Source: Acanthaster planci (lineage: Eukaryota > Echinodermata > Asteroidea > Valvatida > Acanthasteridae). Taken from it: a stretch of 19,446 nt of DNA. The stretch's first letter is position 1. Every line of letters begins with the position of its first letter. The notes under the pieces were generated by a model. The model saw only the letters and a list, made by a program, of their open reading frames with translations, did no database searches and was not told the origin of the DNA. The translations under genes and the position numbers were made by a program. The stretch spans positions 1,049,627 to 1,069,072 of the forward strand of contig NW_019091397.1 of assembly GCF_001949145.1 (NCBI RefSeq), written 5' to 3'. Below, piece after piece: positions 9,498 to 18,400 of the stretch.

Positions 9498-12400
9498 GTA
9501 AGTGGTACAGTTCAGTTGGATGAAAATGATAAATTGGAGTTTTCCCTCAGTCTTGGAGCAATATGTATGTGTGGCATTATTGCTGCGTTGGTCCTTTCTT
9601 GGAAGATCTTTTTTACTGGCTTGTGCCAGGACTTTGTCAACAATGGTGAAATTTAATAATTGGTAGAATCTGGACGCCTGTAACATTAACATTTGTTTCT
9701 AAAAGGTAAAAATGTGAACTGGAGCTTGATTCCCTAGAAATTGCTTGCGGCAAGGGTCTTTATACTAATGCTGTCGAGAGTCACACATTTTTGCTTGTCT
9801 GTGGAAATGTGAGTGTGTGTGTCTAAAATGACTCTTTTAAGGTTTCATACGACAACCTTAATAAGAATAGTTGCTCCTTTTCTGTACTAAACAGTTTATA
9901 CCCTGAAAAGCTGAGTATGGGAATTGGCCACAGGGGTGTGTTTTCCAGTCATTATCGGTCAGCAGCGGCGCTCGGAAATATATGATAACGTCAGCTCTTT
10001 AGTTCGTATTCCTGACCTTTAGTCTTTCTTACAGAATTATCCAGAGTGTGATATCGGTCTCAACTTATTTGTGTAATGAACAGACCTCGCATATTTTTCA
10101 ATAAATCCACCTGCTGTCATGTGGGGTGATTGTGGAAAAGACTTTAATTTTCTGGCAAGGGGGTTGGGGAAATGACATTGTGTAATTCTTTCTGAAATCA
10201 TTTTATAAGACATCACGGTAACTTCAAGCCTTTTCGATTTAAGGATCGAAAATTGAAAAAAAAAAAACCCGCTTCATAAAGCCGAGTTAAGCCCATTGGA
10301 GGTTAACATGCAAATACAAGGTCAACAAGCACCGTGACCCAGTGAAGAGCTGTATAGTGATTCATCATTATACTCAAGACACAGAATTCACAAAGGCTGT
10401 CAATCAACGACAAATCCAATGCAGTCTGCCCAACTTTTCAAGATAGGCGCGATATACTCTGTGTGACGAATCTTTTCACTCCGAAATGGCTGTGAATGAA
10501 TTTAAAATATCAACAAAGAAAACCTACCCATCTCAATATGGATGTGCAGCGTCAATGACAAGCAGTGGTTGAATTTAGCATTCAACTGTTTGCCGTTCTT
10601 CTCGTTTTAATTACCTTCAGGATTTGGTACATTTACTGTCCAAGGCACGGACCCCTTATGTAACGAGCTCGGAGACATTACTAACCCGGATCCATGTGCA
10701 AACTGGTAAGTTGAAAACGTATTTCATGTGCGTTAGATGGTTTCACGCGAATTGATTTGCCATTAAATTTTTGCTCGATGGAATTTAAATCTTTGCTTTA
10801 TAATTTGTTCTGAAATTTACTCGTTTCCTATTTCGACAAATCATCTCAGGGATAGAGGGTGCTCTCTTTCAGATTTGATTCACTGGAAAGTCTATACACA
10901 ATTTTGACCAGACATTTGTTACCAAATATTGGATTTACTTTCATTCATTAGCAAACTGATTATACTTATTTTAAAAAGGAAAACCACTTCCCTGGTGGAA
11001 AGATGATGTTATTTAGAGCAAGATTCCTAGACTTTAGATAGAGTTCTCATTTTACCATACGGCAGATATAAATGTGCATTTAGTGTTATTACCTGTAGGT
11101 GACTAGATTTGACTTGGATATAATTATATTTGTATGGTTAGGCGTGGCTGAAGCATCATGCATTCCTTGGCATTTTCGTTATTTTTCTCAGCCAAGCTCA
11201 GTTGAATGACTTACAAATTCAGAGGGCTAGCTCCCTAGGACGGTGTATCTCCCAATATCAGAAGTAACCCTCCGCTTTAATACTTGTAGGTTCCAATCTG
11301 TACATCAATTTTCTACATTCCCTTAATAGCTGGTACTTGTGACATCACAGTGCCCGTAAAAATAAAATTTGTCGACACTCTTGTGCACCTGATCCGACTA
11401 CTCATCACTGTTAACAAACGAGACTTTTACAGAGACATGCCCTTATTGCTTGAAACAGGGCCGAGCCACATGGGTGTAAATCCCAGGGGATGGGGGTATA
11501 TATATCCCCCTACTTGTTTTGTTTTTTGGGGGGGCTATTAAATCATCCACCCCTCACTTGTTTGTGGGGGGAAAAATTTTAAGCGGATTTTGAAGAATTT
11601 TTCAGACTTTCAATAACTAAAGTGCGTTCAATAGCACGCAAACAAAGGAGAACAATTTAAAAAGCCATGTGTCATTCTGAATACATATTACAGATGTACA
11701 TCATCTATATAAAGTCATGTTGTCAACACCACCTCCCTCGCTTTTCAAATATTTATGGCCGGGTAAGTCATCCCCAACATTTCCCTATCCTCCATCCTCT
11801 ATCTCCCAATTTACGCCACTGCTGAAATATGTTACGGTATTGCCAGATAACGTCTCCCCCGTCATTGTGTGGGGTTGTGGACCCAAAGGAAGGACATAAA
11901 ATGAAAAGGATTCAGGACAAGGATCAGTGTTGAGGGTGTTCTTACTTCGAATCCCAGGGGATTTTGACAGGTTCTTTCGTGTTGGAAAGATAATTTTGAA
12001 AGGTTATGATTATTTAATTTCTGGTAGTAAAACCACGGATTCCTCAACTGAGCGCCCTTGGCTCTGTAGATTGTAGAGAGGAGACGATGAGAAGCAGTTT
12101 ACTGTTTTAGAGGTGGGTGGAGAACCCCAGAGGAATATTCTTGGTAAAACCCACTGAGTCAGGTAGGGACTGAAAACCCAATCCACATGTGGACCGAGCC
12201 GACAATCTAACCCGAGACGCAGAGGTGGAAAGGCGAGGGAAAGAACCACTACGCTAACCCGACTCCACACCATTGCATTGCATTCCATTCTATCTATTTA
12301 CTGCCCAAATAATGCAGCCTTGGGTTTTATTTTATTTCAGGACAAAAGATCTCTCCCTTACGTTGATTTCAATCCTGCTCCGAACAGCGACATTTCTCTG

Positions 12401-15400
12401 TCAAAGCCTCCTTTGATGGTCGGATCGGTTGCTTTGGTACACACTGCTGCATTGCCTAAAGCTTTTGTCATCGTATTCAGTTAACTGATTTAAATGCCAG
12501 AATTATTTCTTAATGCCATTTAATACAGCACGTGCGTGATGAATCCGACCGATCCAAGCACTGGGCGATGGTTTTGTGTGCAGACGTGTCCAGGTGAGTC
12601 GTGGATGAGTTTGTAACGGACATGTCTCTCCTTAAATACCCCTCTATCATTTTGGTCTTATGTCTATAGCCTTCTCGCAGATCTTTAAATTTAGTAGAAA
12701 TGAAACCACAGTTGGTTGCAATAACTAATGTAAAAGTTCTGGTTTTGTTCCCTTATCATTTGAAAGTTTGCCCCACGAGTGTGTTGTCAACGGTATGCCT
12801 TTTAAATTTCTGTACCTTGGGGCCCTCCTGCGAGCTTCATCCAGATGCCACCTGTAAGATATCTGACTGTAATGACTGCGATTCCTTTGCTTGGTACAAA
12901 GATGGGAACTTGGTCAACTGCAGTAAGAAACATCTTGATACTTTTTCAGCCAAACAATATAGTAATTAACATGCAGCAATAACGCCTGCAGTGCTTAAAT
13001 ATACATAAGCAACGAATGACCGACGAAACAACACACTTATTTTTTAGTAAAGAAAAAAAAAACACTTATGTAAGAATAAACCGAGATATACACAAACTGA
13101 GCGAACAACCAACAAACCGTGCATCAAACAGTGCTACTAATCAAGAAACTTGCATCTGTCATTCATCAAACACGAAACGATGGGTGATAAGGAAGTATGA
13201 ATATACATCAAACTTCGAAGGAGCTTTGTAGAATAATCCTCACTGTATTGTGTACCGGTATCATTTTTTTCCATAGCGCATAAGCCAGGCATGTGTCCAG
13301 TACCTGAAGGACTTGGGCCTTGTGTGAATATGTGTGTCAAGGACATGGATTGCCCAGATAGTCAAAAATGTTGCAGTAATGGCTGTGGGAAAGTGTGCTC
13401 TCATCCTTTAAATGGTACGTCACGTCTTACTAGATTGAGCAAATTAAACGTTATGCGCAGCAGCCACCATGACCGTGGCCTAACACATGTATCCAGGACC
13501 GTCAACACTGATTTCTTGACACATACATTTTGTTTTTATTATTCGGTCCAACCGCAAATCATACAACCATAAACAAAGGCAGCACAGAAAATATATAAGA
13601 TTATGGACGAAAATCCGAACAAGGGGCTCCAAGACAGGGGGCGGCAGGCGCTGATCAGAACTGGGGTGTGGGGTTCACACCGCAGTTGCTATTTGTTGTT
13701 GTCGGGTTTTTTTGGCTTTGTGGAAAGGTTTGAGGACCCACAAAGCATAACCCATGGGTCTTCCTGTTGTTTGATAGGATAAATCTTTAATTAAAGCCGT
13801 CACGGCCATGGGGATCCTATGGAGGTAGGCAGATTGTGACACCTGTCATTGTCTCGCTATCCTATTGTTCACACAGCCTGTGCTAGTAGCCCTTGTGCAA
13901 ACGGTGGTGTTTGCTACACAGCAGCCAGCAATCCATCCGCGTATGTCTGCAGCTGTCAGGATGGGTTTACTGGCAATGACTGTGAAACAGGTATAAAAAC
14001 CGTAAACGTGGCTTTTTGCTTTTGGATATAACAATTATCCTTCTGGAAGGGTGCTGACTGCTGTTAATTGCAATCTGTTCTATTCTTACGTTCTGGTGAA
14101 AAATCTTTGCCAAAAAAAACAATCATATTCCATAATTGATGTTATTATAATTGATATATTTACTAACAACGGGCATTGTGAAGAGAATAGATAAAAATAT
14201 CGGAATTGCGTCGTTTGTATAGCTGATATACAAAAGTTACCAATGCCATAATACTAGAATACTTCAAAATTACTTGCGCTTGTTAAAGTGACTTTTACCC
14301 CGCAGGTTTAACTCCAAAGATGCCCAGCGTAAAAATGTTCATATTACAATATCTTATAACACCGTTCTTTGGACAGACTTGCGGATGCCTAGAGACCCAT
14401 GCCCTGCCGACCAACCTTTCATGAACTGCACCTATGAAGACGTTTGCTCGTCATTATGCTCTGCTGCACCGAGTGCCCGCTGTTTGGTGGATCATTGTGG
14501 GGGATGTAGACCTGTGTACATTGGTCCTCTCGGTAACCATGTAAACTGTACCTCTGGACAAGGTGAGCATCTGCCAAAGTCTCATTCTTGAAACTGTTCA
14601 GTCTTGACATATTCATATGAGGACATAATGAGCAAAGCATGGATAACTTTATCAGGAGTATGTAAGGGCGGAAAGTCGTTTTCTAAAGTCATGTAATGAT
14701 ATACTTTCCCAATACGTTGTGACTGATTAAAGAATTATTTCCTTTTTAGTCGAGTCACATTGGGTTTTTTTAAATAAAGGAACAGGAAATATAGCATGTT
14801 TTTTGCATGGTGTTGTAATTATGCTTGATTTTAAATATGGCTGGATTTACTTGCATCACTACTCAAACGTGTAATTTAAATTGACAGAAAAATATTAACA
14901 ATGTCACAGACCGAATAATGATGATATTGGCCAGCATTTATCATAATTATATATAATTTGATTCACTTGCTTCGATACTTATATAAGTAATTGAAATCGA
15001 CCTAAAAACCCTGCGTCTAAGACCGAATAATGGTTGTACCGGTGATGATGGGACTTCACTGATTCGGTCATTTCGAACCTGAAATCAGTGCTTTTAGTAC
15101 CGGTGTTGATGGGACTTCACCAATTCGGTCATTTTGAACCTGAAATCAATGCTTTTAGTACTGGTGATGATGGGACTTCACCGATGCAGTCATTTTGAAC
15201 CTTAAATCAGTGCTTTTAGTAATAAGGTTGTTGGTTTGAAGTTTGTTTTATTAGGTTTTCAGTGTTAAGCTGAACATCTAATTCACTCAACATCTATTGA
15301 AATCGCTGATATCCGTTTGTTTGTACTGATTTTTTTGTTCCTGAAGTGTCGGATTGTCCTCCTGGTGTGGAAATGGTGAACTGTCTGGTCGACCCTTGCG

Positions 15401-18400
15401 ATAACGCCCAATGTCCTGCTGATCCAATGGCTCGGTGTGTTAGCGTGTACTGTGGCAAGTGTAAGGCGGTCTTCGTCAACGACCAGGGCTATCATGTTAA
15501 CTGTACGAGTGGTGAAGGTACGCGTAACACAGTAGCAGGTGCTTAGAATAACAAGTGGGGAAGAAGAAATCTATCAGTAACGTTTACGGTAGAACCTCCA
15601 ATGAAAATAGAGTCAGCACATTGGTGTTTAATAATTTTGACTTTGAAATATCTAGCAATGGGTGAGGAAATGCTTCTATGAATAGTGTTTAAAAATTAAT
15701 GTAATAAAAGTGGTAATTACAATACAAATACGGCCGAACCACGTGACTCCTGCCCAACAGGCGTATCTTCCTTAATTATTTTTCTTTCTACCTCTAAAGG
15801 ATGACAGCCTCTAAGTAAAAGGACAATTATCCAGAGAAAACTTGAAGCGATTACCGACTTCGATCACTTTTTAAAATGAATTTTCAACTTCTTGCTGCCA
15901 TTTGATTCTTATCCAGCGTCGGTCTGCCCGCCTGGCATGGTTGAAAATCCAGTAAATACACCTGAAGCATGCATGATGGCTACTTGCCCCGCCCACCCGC
16001 GAGCCCAGTGTCTTGCTAAGAAGTGTCTGTGGCCAAATGTTATCTCCATTGAGTGCCCGTATCAGTTTTTCGATGCTCGTGCACGGCCTGTGATGTGCGA
16101 GAGAGGTAACTATTGAAAAACAGAGGAACTCGATAATACATTCACCAAGAATTATAAGAGTATTAATTAACAACGAACCTGTAATTTGTTTGCAAAGCGA
16201 GTGGAATTAAATAAATTAACTCGGAATTTGCTGTCCAAAGTATGGGGAAAGCCTTTTTCGGGGCGAAAAATTGAAAGGACATGCTAAGAAATGTTTTAAG
16301 AATACTTGTATCAGACACATCAATAGTGCGCAGGAGTAAACGCTTTCTGAGACACAAGGGTACTTTTTTTCTCAGTGTCAAAGGAAATACAAGGTGAAGG
16401 ATACCAAATAACCGAAAAATTTTACGAGATTCCAAAATAATAACAAATTCACTGTGTATTTTTGTGAAATTATCATTGTGTAATTGCTGATAGTATTTTA
16501 AAAGTGTGTAAGATTAGACACCTTCTAAAACACTGAATTAAGAGCCCATTATCAATTTCAAATATGATATTGTGCCGCTTAAACACAGTTCAGCCTTGAT
16601 TATCTAAAATTGTGCAAAAATATGTAAGAAAGTTTAAAATTTAATTTATGTACAATTTGAAACCTCATCGAGGTTAATATATCTTAATACTGTGCAGCAG
16701 GTTTTCATTATATTTAGGTTTTTCGTGGTTTGCGTAATTTTTATTTTAAAATCGTACAGTGAAGCAGGGTCGGTGCCCTCGAGTCGAATTTTCGGAGGTG
16801 GTCGTGGGAATATGTCTGAATGAGTGTATGGACGATACAGACTGCGAAGGAAACAAAAAATGCTGCATGAACGCATGCGGAGGGAGAGTTTGCCGAGACC
16901 CCGAAATGGATATGGAAGGTAAATCTAACCCACCTAAGTCATCACTGCCTCAATCTCTTTGAACCTCTTTTTTTTAATAAAAAATGATGCGACGCAAATT
17001 CTCATGATTTCCCAAATACAAGATGTGGCTGAGCAGTACACGTGCGGAATTGGCATTGAAGGATTGGCGGCCGTTAAGGTTAAGGTCTCTCATTCCCAAC
17101 TTTTATGCCCATTGTCATACATCCAGATTTGTCAGCAGGATAAACATGGCGGGTTAATGCACATGCCTCCTTGGTCCCGACCTGAGCCTTTTCTTTAGCC
17201 CCACCTTTTCTTGGGGTTCGGGGACTTCCAAAGGATACTAATTACTTTTCGGTTGAACCAGCCAGCCGACACCGGCAAGCTCGGTAGTTAAGACGTCTTC
17301 ACAAGTGAGCAGGAGGTCGTGGGTTCGAGTCCCACCCGAGTACTCTTGTGGTTTCCCACAAGCCTTCGGGGGCATACACTTAGTATACTGTGTTATAATT
17401 TTGCCCCTCCTTTGGACTGTATCGGACGATGATATCATAACTTTTTCTTGGGCCTTGGGCCTACCTTGTTTTATCCTGCCTAACGCTGCTGATGTTCTTT
17501 CTTGATGAATTTGCACATTGTAGGCGGAAAGCCAGGAACGTGTCCAATGCCGCCGATGGACTCCTTTGGTATTTGCGTTGATTCTTGCATGAGTGATGAT
17601 GACTGTGAAGGCAGAGCCAAGTGTTGTAGCAATGGGTGTGGCCACACTTGTGTGGACCCTGAAGGTAGCGTTCGTCCCTCAATCTTCCAAATCGTTTCAG
17701 ATAATCTACCAAGAACCCACTAACGCTTGACCACACGTTCAAATAAACATGCATGTTAAGAAGAAAAACTCAGTGTCACACAATACAAGTGTGTCCAAAT
17801 TCCCATTTTGCTGTTTCCGTGCAAGAGCAGATTAAAAGACTATTACCTAGGAATTCAGAAGAATTTTAAGAGCACGTGGTACTGAAGTTCATAACAAACT
17901 CCACAAATGTTTTAAATCACTCGAAAAACTTCATCAAAGCATGTAAGAGAGAGAAATCTCATATTGCAACCGTAAAATAAGTTGAAATATTGCAACTGAA
18001 ACATTATTTGAATAAATTGAAGACAGATTAATCTGTCACCTGTACTTTTGTTTTGTTTAATAAAATGTTGTGAGCAGAGCAACCAGGTGAATGCCCTGCG
18101 CGGCCCGACCACATGATGCTACTTGCGTCTCCTCAGCATGCATGTAGCAACGACAGTGACTGCAGCGGGCATCGCAGCAAGTGTTGTGCTTACGGCTGTG
18201 GGCAGATCTGTGTGGAACCTGTGACAGGTATATTAGTGGATCATTGAGGTGCAGGTGGATGAAAGTAAGGGGCCTTGAAACCTGCAGTGGCTATAAAGAA
18301 ATCCAACAGCCCACTCCTCGAAAATCCCTGTTCAAATTTTCAGAAATTTAACATTGGAAACTTTTCCAACTGTCTGCCTGTATTTTCTTGATAAATCATT

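Larger units (their letters stand above)
10706..12528 (+). other. Intron 2
   Basis: 1823 bp, the longest intron within the coding region. It holds G/C-run sequence near 11490-11570, including GGGGG-TATATATAT-CCCCC (11492-11510) and a T6G7 tract (11522-11534), and a minus-strand SINE near 12005-12268. A TTTATTTCAG at about 12340 resembles an acceptor, but the frame after it closes quickly. Confidence 0.75.
14563..15346 (+). other. Intron 7
   Basis: 784 bp. It holds a diverged repeat pair (14844-14923 and 14960-15036) and a 61-bp unit repeated three times (15037-15219), ending in a TTTTTTTGTTCCTGAAG acceptor. Confidence 0.75.

Noticed and set aside
12341-12484. An extra exon after the TTTATTTCAG acceptor in intron 2
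   Set aside because: In the phase required by exon 2 the frame meets a stop, and the sequence lacks the cysteine pattern of the gene.
16959-17198. An extra exon in intron 10
   Set aside because: The translation lacks the cysteine pattern and there is no paired acceptor and donor in phase 1-1.
17265-17340. A functional tRNA gene
   Set aside because: Only the T arm and B box are good. The acceptor and anticodon stems do not pair and the sequence continues as a SINE body.
17238-17645. Minus-strand open frame of 135 codons
   Set aside because: It runs across the SINE and the antisense of WAP exon 11. Its [10 protein letters not shown] stretch is a familiar spurious translation of tRNA-type SINEs.
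18090-18138. A micro-intron in exon 12 between CAG|GTGAAT and CTCCTCAG
   Set aside because: Reading through gives a good WAP opening (Q-P-G-E-C-P). Removing the segment would delete the first Cys, and about 48 bp is very short for an intron here.
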